DNA from: Pseudomonadota bacterium
GTDB lineage: Bacteria > Pseudomonadota > Gammaproteobacteria > Burkholderiales > Burkholderiaceae_C
Direction of reading: 5' to 3'
Assembly (NCBI GenBank): GCA_022566735.1
Contig: JADFIG010000005.1
Coordinates: 1 to 64,000, forward strand
Length of the DNA: 64,000 bases
Below are positions 7,992-16,355 of this stretch, piece after piece. Position 1 is the first letter of the stretch. Each line of letters starts with the position of its first letter. The notes under the pieces are model-generated. The model had not been told where the DNA came from. It saw nothing but the letters and a program-made list of their open reading frames with translations, and searched no databases. The position numbers were made by a program, and so were the translations under genes.

Positions 7992-8037
7992 GAAGTGGGA
8001 TGTGTCCTAGCGAGGCGAGCTGTGCAGCTCGCGCGCT

Positions 8038-9390
8038 TCAGCGCCGCGGGCGCGGTGAGAGGGCCACCACGTTCGGCGGCATGTTCTCGATGTCGGGCGT
8101 GGGTGCGTTACGCAAAGGCCGGACGATTTCCGCGCGGATCACGCGCAAGCCGGCGGGAGCGTCGTCGTGGTCCAGCGGGCGGCCGTGCAGAAGCCTCGAA
8201 ACGTCTTCGGCCTTGATGTTCACGTAGCGCAGCAACTGCGAGTCAGTCTTGTGGCCGGTGATGACCTTGAGGACCGGCATGTTGCCGTTGAGCTCCAGCG
8301 CAAAGCGCGTGGCACTGGTGTGGCGCAGGTCATGAAGCCGCACGCCTTCGACTTCAGCTCGCTCACAGGCACGCTTCCAGGCTGCCTTCAGCGCCTCGTA
8401 GGTCAGCAGGAACACCCTGCTGTCAGCCGACACGGGTCCGAGCGACTCGGCGTGCTTTCGCAGTTGCTGCATCACCTCCAGCGCACCGGGGCTGAGGGGA
8501 ACGGCACGCTTGCCAGCCTTGGCCGAGCGCAGGCGCAGCAGGCAGTTTTCCGCCTCGAAGTCGCGCCACGTGACATGCACGAGCGCCTCTGAGCACCGCA
8601 TCGCCGACTCGAGAAGCAGGGCGAGCGCAAGCGGCACATAGGGGTTGCGGGTTGTCTCGAGCGCTTCGCAGACCCTGGACCATTCCCGGTTGGTGAGAAC
8701 GCGGTCACGGCCGTTGTCGACGGTCGGCAGCTTGCGCCTGGTTGCCGGATTTCCCTCCGCGAGCTTCCATTTCCATGTGTCGCGGGCGTAGTTGAAGAAC
8801 TGCCGTAGCACGGCGTGCTCCAGTCGCACAGTCGCTGCGCTCGCGCCTTCCTCAACCATGGCATCAATGAGGCTCTGGACGTCGTGGGCCGTGATGTCGG
8901 CGACGTTGGAGATCGCCAGACGCTGCCGGATGCGGTCACTTTTCTCGCTGCGGCGGCTCAGCGCATCCCGATGCCTCGAGAGCCCTTGCGGGATGCGCCG
9001 CAGTTCGGACGGCGGCTCGCAGCGCACGCTCCAGTAGACAATGGCTTGAGCGCCTTGCTCACCTGTGCCAGTCGACTGCACGGGCGCGAGTCTGAGTGTG
9101 GGCGCCTGAGCCAGGCGAAGATAGCGATTGATGCGACGAGATTCTTGCTCGCCACTCTTGAGGCCGGGTAGCCTCTCCTGTGCGTAGTCGAACAATGCCT
9201 GCGCCAAGGTGGTTTTCCATGGGCCGTCGAGCGCCGGGCGATGCGGCGCCTTCAATGACTGCTTCAGCGCTTCCTGCGCCTTGCGAGCTTCGGCCTCAGT
9301 CTGAAAGCCGGTGCGATAGATGTCCTCGCCGCGGACACGCAGTCGAAAACTCCATTTGCGGGTGGCGGGTTCGCGGTAGGGCTTAGCCAT
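8038..9390 (-). CDS. Tyrosine integrase of the tRNA-Phe island
   Basis: This is a phage/island-type tyrosine recombinase of 450 residues. The N-terminal arm-binding region has WSFRLRVRGEDIYRTGFQTE. A core-binding helical domain lies near residues 150-220. The catalytic domain carries the Arg in ESAMRCSEAL, HDLRHTSATR (His-x-x-Arg) and ITGHKTDSQLLRYV (His and nucleophile Tyr), so all key residues are present. I use the second in-frame ATG (9390) because GGGAGC sits upstream at proper spacing; ATG 9411 is the alternative. It lies 347 bp from the 3' end of tRNA-Phe and reads away from it, the usual arrangement for site-specific integration into a tRNA gene. Confidence 0.92.
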   Translation of the reverse strand: MAKPYREPATRKWSFRLRVRGEDIYRTGFQTEAEARKAQEALKQSLKAPHRPALDGPWKTTLAQALFDYAQERLPGLKSGEQESRRINRYLRLAQAPTLRLAPVQSTGTGEQGAQAIVYWSVRCEPPSELRRIPQGLSRHRDALSRRSEKSDRIRQRLAISNVADITAHDVQSLIDAMVEEGASAATVRLEHAVLRQFFNYARDTWKWKLAEGNPATRRKLPTVDNGRDRVLTNREWSRVCEALETTRNPYVPLALALLLESAMRCSEALVHVTWRDFEAENCLLRLRSAKAGKRAVPLSPGALEVMQQLRKHAESLGPVSADSRVFLLTYEALKAAWKRACERAEVEGVRLHDLRHTSATRFALELNGNMPVLKVITGHKTDSQLLRYVNIKAEDVSRLLHGRPLDHDDAPAGLRVIRAEIVRPLRNAPTPDIENMPPNVVALSPRPRR

Positions 9391-9737
9391 CGAGCGCTCC
9401 CGGCCGTGCATGCGGCGCTGTGCCGTGCAGGCAACGAGGGCGGGCAGGCGAGGGCATCGCCAGGGCGCAAGGGCGCCAGTCAGGGGGCAGACAAGTCACG
9501 GTCAACTCCAGTGGTTGGAGTTGCGTATAGCTTTGCCGCGGGCGCAGGTGCGCATCTTTGATCGGCCTGTTCCCGCGTTGCCGTGCGCAGTGGAGCGCAA
9601 GGCAACGACAGGGGCCTTGGGCGGTCCGCAGTCGAAAACGTCAGAAAAACGTCAGAAGACTTCTGCGAAGCGCCAACAAAAAAGGCGACCTGTGCAGGCC
9701 GCCTTTCATAACCTCTTGATCTACAAGAGATTGAATC
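9391..9737. other. Putative attachment region between integrase and tRNA-Phe
   Basis: No gene is seen. The region should contain the integrase promoter and the arm sites of one island end, with the crossover within or next to the tRNA 3' end at 9738. A pair of GTCAGAA copies near 9640-9656 (ACGTCAGAAAAACGTCAGAAG) could be arm-type sites. I found no second copy of the tRNA 3' end between 1 and 9737, so the other attachment site is probably left of the window. Confidence 0.5.
9678..9706 (-). terminator. Terminator downstream of tRNA-Phe
   Basis: The stem AAAGGCG (9681-9687) pairs with CGCCTTT (9700-9706), and six T residues follow on the minus strand. It sits 32 bp beyond the tRNA 3' end, so it ends the tRNA transcript and shields the integrase from read-through. 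Confidence 0.75.
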
Positions 9738-9813
9738 TGGTGGCCTGGGGCGGAATCGAACCACCGACACGCGGATTTTCAATCCGCTGCTCTACCAACT
9801 GAGCTACCAGGCC
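9738..9813 (-). tRNA. pheT-like tRNA-Phe: tRNA-Phe (GAA)
   Basis: The 76-nt gene folds into a standard cloverleaf. The acceptor stem is GGCCUGG/CCAGGCC, the D arm contains AGCUCAGUUGGUAGAGC, the anticodon loop is UUGAAAA with anticodon GAA, and the T arm has GGUUCGAUUCC. The 3' CCA is encoded (TGG at 9738-9740 on the plus strand). It is the boundary between core chromosome and the island on its 3' side. Confidence 0.97.
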
Positions 9814-9873
9814 GTTGTGTTTCTCGCTGTTGGCCGACGTTTGTCAGCGATCAGCGAAGACCACGACTATACA

Positions 9874-10764
9874 TCAATTCGCGGCCGTTTTCTTGTTGCG
9901 GCCGAGATCGACGCCCAATTGTTTGAGTTTTCGATACAGGTGGGTGCGCTCCAGGCCGGTCTTCTCGGCCACGCGGGTCATGCTGCCGCCCTCGCGAGCG
10001 AGGTGGAACTCGAAGTAGGCGCGCTCGAAATCATCACGGGCTTCGCGCAGCGGGCGGTCGAGCTGGAACAGCTGTTCGTGCGACGGGCCCGACATGCCGT
10101 TGTGGTGGCCGTTCATGCCATGGTGGCTCGGGGCGGCCGCGTGGCCATACAGGCCGTTGCCCACCACGGGGGCGTGGCCGTTGAGCTCGGCGGCCACGCC
10201 GTGGCCGGCCAGTTCGGTGCGCACCATGCCATGGCCCATGTGCCCGTTCAGCTGCGCATGGTGGGGCGCGGCGTGGGGAGCGGCGCCGCCGGTCGCGTTG
10301 TAGCCGGCGTTGTAGGACGAGGCCGCGGTGATGGGCGTGACCGTGGCCAGGTGCATCGGCTGCATCGTGGTCTGCGGGGCGGCTGCGGCCTGACGCGGTG
10401 CCGGCTTGCTCAGGCCCTGCTCGACGGCGCGCAGCAGCTTCTGCATGGTGATGGGCTTTTCCAGGAAGGCCTGGGCGCCGAACTTGGTGGCTTCGACGGC
10501 GGTGTCGATGGTGCCGTGGCCCGACATCATGATCACGGGCATCGTCAGCTGGCCACTGGCCGACCACTCCTTGAGCAGCGTGATGCCGTCCACGTCGGGC
10601 ATCCAGATGTCCAGCAGGACCAGATCGGGCTTGCACTGTTCGCGCAGGGCGCGGGCTTGCGCGGCGTTTTCCGCGACTTCGACGGAGTGACCTTCGTCAC
10701 TCAGGATTTCTGACAGCAGGGCACGGATGCCCAGTTCGTCGTCAACAACAAGGATGGTGGCCAT
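9874..10764 (-). CDS. NtrX-like response regulator with His-rich linker
   Basis: This 296-residue regulator has an N-terminal receiver domain (1-120) with phospho-acceptor Asp52 in LVLLDIWMPD, the acidic pair VVDDE and EKPIT with the conserved Lys. A low-complexity linker of about 125 residues follows, rich in His, Gly, Ala and Asn, with about 14 histidines. The C-terminus (about 255-290) is a Fis-type helix-turn-helix (MTRVAEKTGLERTHLYRKLK). There is no AAA+ sigma-54 domain, so it is not a classical enhancer-binding protein; a short NtrX-like form is known in Burkholderiales. It starts 33 bp after the sensor kinase gene and is its obvious partner. The linker could bind metal, which is inference. 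Confidence 0.88.
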   Translation of the reverse strand: MATILVVDDELGIRALLSEILSDEGHSVEVAENAAQARALREQCKPDLVLLDIWMPDVDGITLLKEWSASGQLTMPVIMMSGHGTIDTAVEATKFGAQAFLEKPITMQKLLRAVEQGLSKPAPRQAAAAPQTTMQPMHLATVTPITAASSYNAGYNATGGAAPHAAPHHAQLNGHMGHGMVRTELAGHGVAAELNGHAPVVGNGLYGHAAAPSHHGMNGHHNGMSGPSHEQLFQLDRPLREARDDFERAYFEFHLAREGGSMTRVAEKTGLERTHLYRKLKQLGVDLGRNKKTAAN

Positions 10765-10797
10765 GAATTTCTGCTACCCGGCAATGGGTTCCGGTGC

Positions 10798-13107
10798 CTA
10801 GTGTGACCCAGTTTGGCGTGGGAAGGATGACAGCACCGAAAATGATAGCGAAACTTGCGCCCCTCCCGACGTGCCGGGCGCGGCCGAAGGCCCTTGCGGA
10901 CCACCGGATTCGGCCTGCGGGGCCAGGTTGCGGATGCGCACCAGGGCCTTGTGCTCATCGGCGATCTTCTTGACCACGGCCAGGCCCAGGCCCGTGCCCT
11001 TGGCCTTGGTGGTGAGGTAGGGCTCGAACGCCCGCTTGAGGATCTTGTCGGGGAAGCCGGGGCCGTTGTCGCGCACGGTCAGGCGCACGGCGCGGATGCT
11101 GCCATCGTCGTTGAGGGGCGTGTCCGTGCGCAGCAGCACCTGCGCAGGCGCGCCGCCGCGGTGCTCGGCCGTGGCGTCCTGGGCGGCATCGAGCGCGTTC
11201 TGCACGAGGTTGTGCACCACCTGGCGCAGCAGGGCCGCATCGCCCATGATGGTCGGCAGGTCCGGCTTGAGCGCCAGCTGGATGACGCCTTGCTCCACCG
11301 CCTGGCCATACAGCGCCAGCACATCGTTGACCAGGGCGTTGAGGTCCAGCGGCGCCAGCTTGGCCGAAGGCAGGCGGGCGTAGTCGCGGAACTCGTTGAT
11401 CAGGTTCTTGAGCGCCTGCACCTGCGTGACGATGGTGTCGACCGAACGCGTCAGCAACTGCTGGCCGGGCTCGTCGAGCTTGTCCGACAGCTTGAGCTGC
11501 AGCCGTTCGGCCGACAGCTGGATGGGCGTCAGCGGGTTCTTGATCTCGTGCGCCACGCGGCGGGCCACCTCGCTCCAGGCCTCGGCGCGCTGGGCCGAGA
11601 CGACCTCGGTGAGGTCGTCGAACACGATGAGGCGCTCGTCGGGTGGCAGCTCGGCGCCACGCACCAGCAGCGTCAGCGGTTCGGGCTGGCTGGGCAGTTG
11701 CAGCTCGTAGGCCTCCTGCCATTGCAGGCGCTCGCCGGGCGTGGGGTCGTTGGCCACCATCTCGAAGCGCTGGCGCACCGATTCGGCAAAGCCCTGCAGC
11801 CCGACGACATCGGACAGGAGGCGCCCACGGTAGGCCGACAGCGGCAGGCGCAGGATGCGCGTGGCCCCGGGGTTGACCATGTCGATGAGGCCTTGTGCAT
11901 TGAAGACGATCACGCCTGCGCTCATGTTGTCCAGCACCGTCTGCAGGTGCGCGCGCGCGCTGTCGAGCTCCTGGACGCTGCGCTCGGCCAGGGTGCGGGC
12001 ATCGGCCAGTTGCTGGGTCATGTCGGCGAAGGAGCGCGTCAGGCCGCCCAGCTCGTCGTGGGACCCGAAGATGGCCTTGGGACGCAGGTCGCCGCGGGCC
12101 ACCTCCTGCACGCCTTCGGCCAGCAGCAGCAGCGGGCGGGCCAGTTTCTGCCCGAGGATGGCCGCCAGCAGGAAAGCACCGAACACCGCCAGCACCAGGG
12201 TCAGCGTCAGGGTGCCGATGTACATGCGCCGCAGGCCGCTGCGGCTGAGGGCGCGTTCCTGGTACTCCTGGTAGGCCGATTGCACGTCCAGGGCGTTGCG
12301 CACGAGCTCCGGCGCCAGCTGCTGCGTCACCATCAGGAAGTGGCCATGGGCCTGCAGGCTGAAGCTGCGGTCGGGCATCCAGGCCAGGGCGAGGATGCGT
12401 GCGGGCTGGCCGGTGGAGCGCTCGTCCAGGCCTTCCACCTGGGCCAGCAGGCCCTTGTTGCGCGCCTCCGTGCGCCAGGACAGCGGCAGGCGCTCCGTGC
12501 TGAGCAGGCGCGTGCCGTCGCCACCGGCGCTGAGCTCGACCTGACCGGACTCGCTGATGAAGGAGACCGTGTGGGCGCCGAGTTGTTCGCGCAGGCGCTC
12601 CAGCTCCAGCAGGGAGGGCTGGTGGGCCTGGGGCTCGGTCTGCTCGCTCAGGCGTGACGCGGCCACGCGGGTCTTGCTGGCCAGGTCCTGCGTGAGGGTG
12701 TCCAGCGTGCTGCGGCCCAGGTTGAGGCCGGCTTCCAGGGCGCCTTCCACGCGCACGTCGAACCAGGTCTCGATGCTGCGCGAAACGAACTGGTAGGACA
12801 CCGTGTAGATCATCAGCCCGGGCACCAGCGCCAGCATGCCGAAGATGCCCGCCAGCTTGAGCAGCAGCCGGCTGCCGAACTTGCGGTTGCGCAGGCGCAC
12901 GGCCAGCCGGCCCAGCGCCACGATGATGATGAGCGTGAGGAAGGCCGCGATGCCCAGGTTGGCCGACACCAGCCAGCCGAAATGGCGCTCGAAGCGGTCG
13001 CTGTTCTGGGTGGCCAGCACCAGCATGAAGCCCAGCACCAGGGCGCCGCCACTCAGGACGATGCCCGAGACGATCACGGCCCAGCGGTTGGCTTTGATGG
13101 TGCTCAC
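10798..13107 (-). CDS. NtrY-like membrane sensor histidine kinase
   Basis: The 769-residue sensor has two or three N-terminal membrane segments (residues about 10-95), an extracytoplasmic region, another membrane helix near residue 300, a HAMP domain (LLLLAEGVQEVARGDLRPKA), a PAS domain, a HisKA domain with the phospho-His in RRVAHEIKNPLTPIQLSAER, and an HATPase with VRDNGPGFP and KGTGLGLAVV. This is the NtrY layout. I take GTG 13107 as the start because it falls 34 bp after the DUF4390 stop and gives the expected first membrane helix; the longer open frame covers the DUF4390 gene. It is followed by its regulator. The signal is not evident from sequence. Confidence 0.88.
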   Translation of the reverse strand: MSTIKANRWAVIVSGIVLSGGALVLGFMLVLATQNSDRFERHFGWLVSANLGIAAFLTLIIIVALGRLAVRLRNRKFGSRLLLKLAGIFGMLALVPGLMIYTVSYQFVSRSIETWFDVRVEGALEAGLNLGRSTLDTLTQDLASKTRVAASRLSEQTEPQAHQPSLLELERLREQLGAHTVSFISESGQVELSAGGDGTRLLSTERLPLSWRTEARNKGLLAQVEGLDERSTGQPARILALAWMPDRSFSLQAHGHFLMVTQQLAPELVRNALDVQSAYQEYQERALSRSGLRRMYIGTLTLTLVLAVFGAFLLAAILGQKLARPLLLLAEGVQEVARGDLRPKAIFGSHDELGGLTRSFADMTQQLADARTLAERSVQELDSARAHLQTVLDNMSAGVIVFNAQGLIDMVNPGATRILRLPLSAYRGRLLSDVVGLQGFAESVRQRFEMVANDPTPGERLQWQEAYELQLPSQPEPLTLLVRGAELPPDERLIVFDDLTEVVSAQRAEAWSEVARRVAHEIKNPLTPIQLSAERLQLKLSDKLDEPGQQLLTRSVDTIVTQVQALKNLINEFRDYARLPSAKLAPLDLNALVNDVLALYGQAVEQGVIQLALKPDLPTIMGDAALLRQVVHNLVQNALDAAQDATAEHRGGAPAQVLLRTDTPLNDDGSIRAVRLTVRDNGPGFPDKILKRAFEPYLTTKAKGTGLGLAVVKKIADEHKALVRIRNLAPQAESGGPQGPSAAPGTSGGAQVSLSFSVLSSFPRQTGSH

Positions 13108-13141
13108 GGTCGGGCGGCCTGGGACGTCGGGGCGGCCAGGG

Positions 13142-13738
13142 TCAGCGGCCTGCCGGCGCCAGGGGGACGCGGCGCTGCACGGACAGATCCCAGCCGGTGG
13201 CGGTGCCCAGTCCGATCTGCAGCGGGCGGGGCAACTCGTCGGTGTCGAGCTTGAAGCTGAACTCGACGTAGTGGTCCGCCTCGTCGCCCGCGGCCACGGC
13301 GTCGGCGATGCGCCAGCGCGAGCCGCGTTTGACCACGTCCAGGGCATCGCTCAGCCGGGTGAACTGGCGGCTGAGGCCGTCGGCATTGAGGCGCCATTGG
13401 CGGGTCAGCGGCAGGTAGCCCAGGCGCCAGCGCCGCGTGGCCAGGCCGCGCGGCTGGTCAGCCCAGTACCAGCGGTTGCGCAGCAGTTCGGCCTGCGCGA
13501 CAAAGACCACGGCCACACCCCGCGTGAGGGCCTGCTCCAGTTCGCGCGAGGGCTCGAAACGCACGGCATAGCTCAGCAGCACGCCTTCCTCGCTTTGCTG
13601 TGCGCTCAGGGAGGTCAGCTCGACGTCGTTGCGCCCGCCGGGCTCGGCCCGGGCCGCCTGCTGCGCCGATGCCACGGCCCCTGCCAGCGCCAGGTGGACG
13701 CCATGTCGGAGCAGGTCGCGGCGGTGCATCTGGGACAT
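13142..13738 (-). CDS. DUF4390 secreted/lipid-anchored-like protein
   Basis: The 198-residue protein begins with a twin-arginine-like signal (HRRDLLRHGVHLALAGAVAS), so it probably acts outside the cytoplasm. The mature part matches the DUF4390 family, with GYLPLTRQWRLN and FKLDTDELPRPLQIGL motifs. Its function is unknown. It sits between rsmB (8 bp upstream) and the NtrY-like kinase (34 bp downstream), an order kept in many betaproteobacteria, which suggests a role connected to the kinase, perhaps sensing or modulating its periplasmic part. That link is inference. Confidence 0.82.
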   Translation of the reverse strand: MSQMHRRDLLRHGVHLALAGAVASAQQAARAEPGGRNDVELTSLSAQQSEEGVLLSYAVRFEPSRELEQALTRGVAVVFVAQAELLRNRWYWADQPRGLATRRWRLGYLPLTRQWRLNADGLSRQFTRLSDALDVVKRGSRWRIADAVAAGDEADHYVEFSFKLDTDELPRPLQIGLGTATGWDLSVQRRVPLAPAGR

Positions 13739-13746
13739 CACGCACG

Positions 13747-15186
13747 TCAGGAGGGTTTGGCCAGCAGGGCGTAGAAGAAGCCGTCTCCCTGGCCGGGGGT
13801 GGCGGGGGCAGCGTTGGTGTTGAAGTATTCGACCACAGGCCGCAGGTGCCCGGGGGAGGGCAGGGCCCGGGCGCCCGGCGTGCGTTGCAAAAACGCGTCG
13901 ATGCGCTCCTGCCCTTCCACCCGGAAGACGGAGCAGGTGCAGTACAGCAGGTGGCCCCCTGGTTTGAGCAGGGGCCACAGGGCGTCGAGCAGGGCGTCCT
14001 GGGTGCGGGCCAGGGCGGTGAGGTCGGATTCGCGGCGCAGCCAGCGCACGTCCGGGTGGCGGCGCACGATGCCCGAGGCGCTGCAGGGGGCGTCCAGCAG
14101 GATGGCATCGAAGGGGCGGCCGTCCCACCAGGTGTCGGGCTGGCTGGCATCGGCGGCCACGGCGTGTGCGCTCAGGCCCAGGCGCTGCAGGGTGTCGTGG
14201 ACGCGGGCCAGGCGCTGCGGGTCGCTGTCCAGCGCGGTGACGTCGAGGTCGGCCAGCTCCAGCAGGTGGGCGGTCTTGCCGCCCGGGGCCGCGCAGGCGT
14301 CCAGCACGCGCGCGCCGGCAGGCAGCGTGTGGCCGCCGGCATGCACCAGCAGCGGGGCGGCGAGCTGGGCGGCGGCATCCTGCACGGAGACATCGCCGAC
14401 AGCGAAGCCGGGCAGCAGTTGCACCGGCACGCCGCGGGGCAGCACGATGGGGTCGAGGCCTGCGGGCAGTGCGCCAGGGACCGGTGCGCTGGCCTCGGTT
14501 GCGGCCTCGGGCGTGGCTTGGGGGTTGCTGGGGGCGGGCAGCAAGCCGGCCTCGGCCAGGCGCACCCGGTAGGCGGCGCTGCTGCCGTGGCGGACGTTGG
14601 CGCGCAAGGTCATGGGCGGCTGATCCTGGTTGGCCATCAGCATGGCCTGCCAGTGCTCGGGCCAGTCGCGGCGCAGGCGGCGGATCCACCAGGCCGGGTG
14701 GTTGAAGTGCGCGACCTCGTCGTCCTCCAGGGCGGCGAGCAGCGTGGCTTCCTCCCGCAGGAAGCGGCGCAGCACGGCGTTGACCATGCCGCTGGCCGGT
14801 CGGGCGCGGCGCTTGCAGGCCTCGACGGCCTGGTCCACCAGGGTGTGGCGGGCGTATGCCTCGCCGCAGGCCAGGGCCAGGGCCGACAGCAGCAGGCCGT
14901 CCACCCAGGCGGCAGGGGGCTTGGGCACCAGGGCCTGACGCAAGGCCAGGGCGGTGCCCAGGCGGCGCAGCACGGCGAAGGACAGGGCCTGGGTGCCGGG
15001 GCGCTCGGCCGCTGGCAGGGCCGCCAGCGCATCGGTGAGGGACTGGCCCTGGCGCACGGCGGCCACGGCCTCGGCGCAGCGGCTCAGCAACTGCCACAAC
15101 GGCAGGCTGTGGGCGGGGGGCGTGGCGCGGCCGGAGGGGCGGGTGTCGGGCTCGGGGCTGGAGCGGGCGTCGGAGGGCGGTGGCAT
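13747..15186 (-). CDS. rsmB: 16S rRNA (cytosine-967 C5) methyltransferase RsmB
   Basis: RsmB methylates C967 of 16S rRNA using SAM. The 479-residue protein has the N-terminal NusB-like RNA-binding domain (about 25-165) and a C-terminal Rossmann methyltransferase. The SAM motif DACAAPGGKTAHLLEL, the catalytic LLDAPCSASGI and the second cysteine motif YCTCSVF are present. Residues about 215-245 (PSNPQATPEAATEASAPVPG) are an Ala/Pro-rich insertion not typical of E. coli RsmB. It is the first gene of the rsmB-DUF4390-sensor-regulator run. Confidence 0.94.
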   Translation of the reverse strand: MPPPSDARSSPEPDTRPSGRATPPAHSLPLWQLLSRCAEAVAAVRQGQSLTDALAALPAAERPGTQALSFAVLRRLGTALALRQALVPKPPAAWVDGLLLSALALACGEAYARHTLVDQAVEACKRRARPASGMVNAVLRRFLREEATLLAALEDDEVAHFNHPAWWIRRLRRDWPEHWQAMLMANQDQPPMTLRANVRHGSSAAYRVRLAEAGLLPAPSNPQATPEAATEASAPVPGALPAGLDPIVLPRGVPVQLLPGFAVGDVSVQDAAAQLAAPLLVHAGGHTLPAGARVLDACAAPGGKTAHLLELADLDVTALDSDPQRLARVHDTLQRLGLSAHAVAADASQPDTWWDGRPFDAILLDAPCSASGIVRRHPDVRWLRRESDLTALARTQDALLDALWPLLKPGGHLLYCTCSVFRVEGQERIDAFLQRTPGARALPSPGHLRPVVEYFNTNAAPATPGQGDGFFYALLAKPS

Positions 15187-15269
15187 GCCGCGCAGTCTAT
15201 GCGCAGATCACGGTGGCCCAGGTGAACGCCGGCAAAGCTGTGGCCTGCCAGCTCTGGCCTGCAAAGCGA

Positions 15270-15308
15270 ACGGCCGCGACAGGCTCGTGGTGAGCCTAGC
15301 GCGGCCGT
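15270..15308. terminator. Nested inverted repeat upstream of rsmB
   Basis: A 9-bp perfect stem (ACGGCCGCG/CGCGGCCGT) encloses a second stem (AGGCTC/GAGCCT). It lies 30 bp after the OlsB-like gene stop. There is no T run, so a rho-independent terminator is only one possibility. Confidence 0.4.
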
Positions 15309-15338
15309 GGCCGGTGTGGAGGGACGCAGCCCCTGGGG

Positions 15339-16175
15339 TCAGTCGCCCAGGAAATGGCGGCGGTAGCGCGCTGGCAGGTCGGCGATGCGCATCAGCATCG
15401 GCAGATCGGCGGTGTTGAAGTCGGGGTCCCAGGCGGGCGCGCCCAGCACCTTGGCGCCGCAGCGCAGGTAGCCCTTGATCAGGGCGGGCGGCTCGACGTC
15501 CAGGTGGCGGTTCAGTTCTTCCACCGGCAGGGGCAGGCGGGGGCGCACTTGCAGGTCGATCGAAGCCAGGTGGGTCTGGCGCAGCTGTTCCCACAGGCTG
15601 GCAGCCACGTGGCCACCGTCGCGCATGGAGATGCTGGCGCAGCCGATCATGGTGTCCAGGTCGTTGCGGACCATGAACTCGGCCAGGGCGCCCCACAGCG
15701 CCATGATGGCGCCGCCGTTGCGGTGGTCGGGGTGCACGCAGGAGCGGCCCAGCTCGACCATCTTGCTGCGCAGGCCGCGCAGGCGGGTGAGGTCGAACTC
15801 GGTTTCGCTGTAGAGGCCGCCGATGCGCTTGGACGAATCGGGGGTCAGCACGCGGTAGGTGCCGATGACCTCGCCAGGCTCACCGTCTTCGGAGGCCAGG
15901 CGCACCAGCAGGTGCTCGCAGTAGGGGTCGAACAGGTCGATGTCGTGGCCGGCGGGGCTGCCAGCAGGCACGCTCAGGCGCGCGCCCATTTCGTTCACGA
16001 AGATGTCGTACCTCAGGCGTTGCGCCGCGCGAACATCTTCTTCAGAGCGAGCCCAAACGACTTCAAAGCCTTGGCGCGCGGAGCCCGGGTGAAGTGACCT
16101 CCGAGCGGCACGGTCGGCCGACAACTGGTTGGACAGACCTGCGATGGGCAGGGTGGGCAGCGGGATGTCACGCAT
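15339..16175 (-). CDS. GNAT-type N-acyltransferase, OlsB-like
   Basis: The 278-residue protein belongs to the hemolysin/OlsB acyltransferase family (Acetyltransf_5). OlsB makes lyso-ornithine lipid by adding a 3-hydroxyacyl chain from acyl-ACP to ornithine; other members act on other amines. Visible motifs are RAAQRLRYDIFVNEMGARL, DHLLV-like CEHLLVRL, GTYRVL, and ELGRSCVHPDHRNGGAIMAL, the acyl-carrier binding loop. The start at ATG 16175 has GGAG six bases upstream; ATG 16181 is close and possible. No olsA acyltransferase is adjacent, so ornithine-lipid synthesis is not proven from context. Confidence 0.75.
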   Translation of the reverse strand: MRDIPLPTLPIAGLSNQLSADRAARRSLHPGSARQGFEVVWARSEEDVRAAQRLRYDIFVNEMGARLSVPAGSPAGHDIDLFDPYCEHLLVRLASEDGEPGEVIGTYRVLTPDSSKRIGGLYSETEFDLTRLRGLRSKMVELGRSCVHPDHRNGGAIMALWGALAEFMVRNDLDTMIGCASISMRDGGHVAASLWEQLRQTHLASIDLQVRPRLPLPVEELNRHLDVEPPALIKGYLRCGAKVLGAPAWDPDFNTADLPMLMRIADLPARYRRHFLGD

Positions 16176-16355
16176 TGTCATCTCCAGTCTCGGGCTTTCA
16201 TCGATGTGGGGCAGTGTCTGGCGGCAACATGACGGAGTCGTGAACAGCGGGTGACATGCGGGTGACGCCGTATGGGGGATGGATTTGACGCGCAATGTTC
16301 ATCGTCGTGACAAATCCGGCGGACAGCATACACGCTCGCTGATAGCATCCAAGGC

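Noticed and set aside
9678..9706. CRISPR or repeat array around the tRNA-Phe terminator
   Set aside because: There is a single hairpin with no repeated units. No CRISPR-like arrays were seen in the window.
13142..15097. 651-codon minus-strand frame spanning rsmB and DUF4390
   Set aside because: Only its last 198 codons encode DUF4390. The rest is Arg/Pro-rich out-of-frame rsmB sequence.
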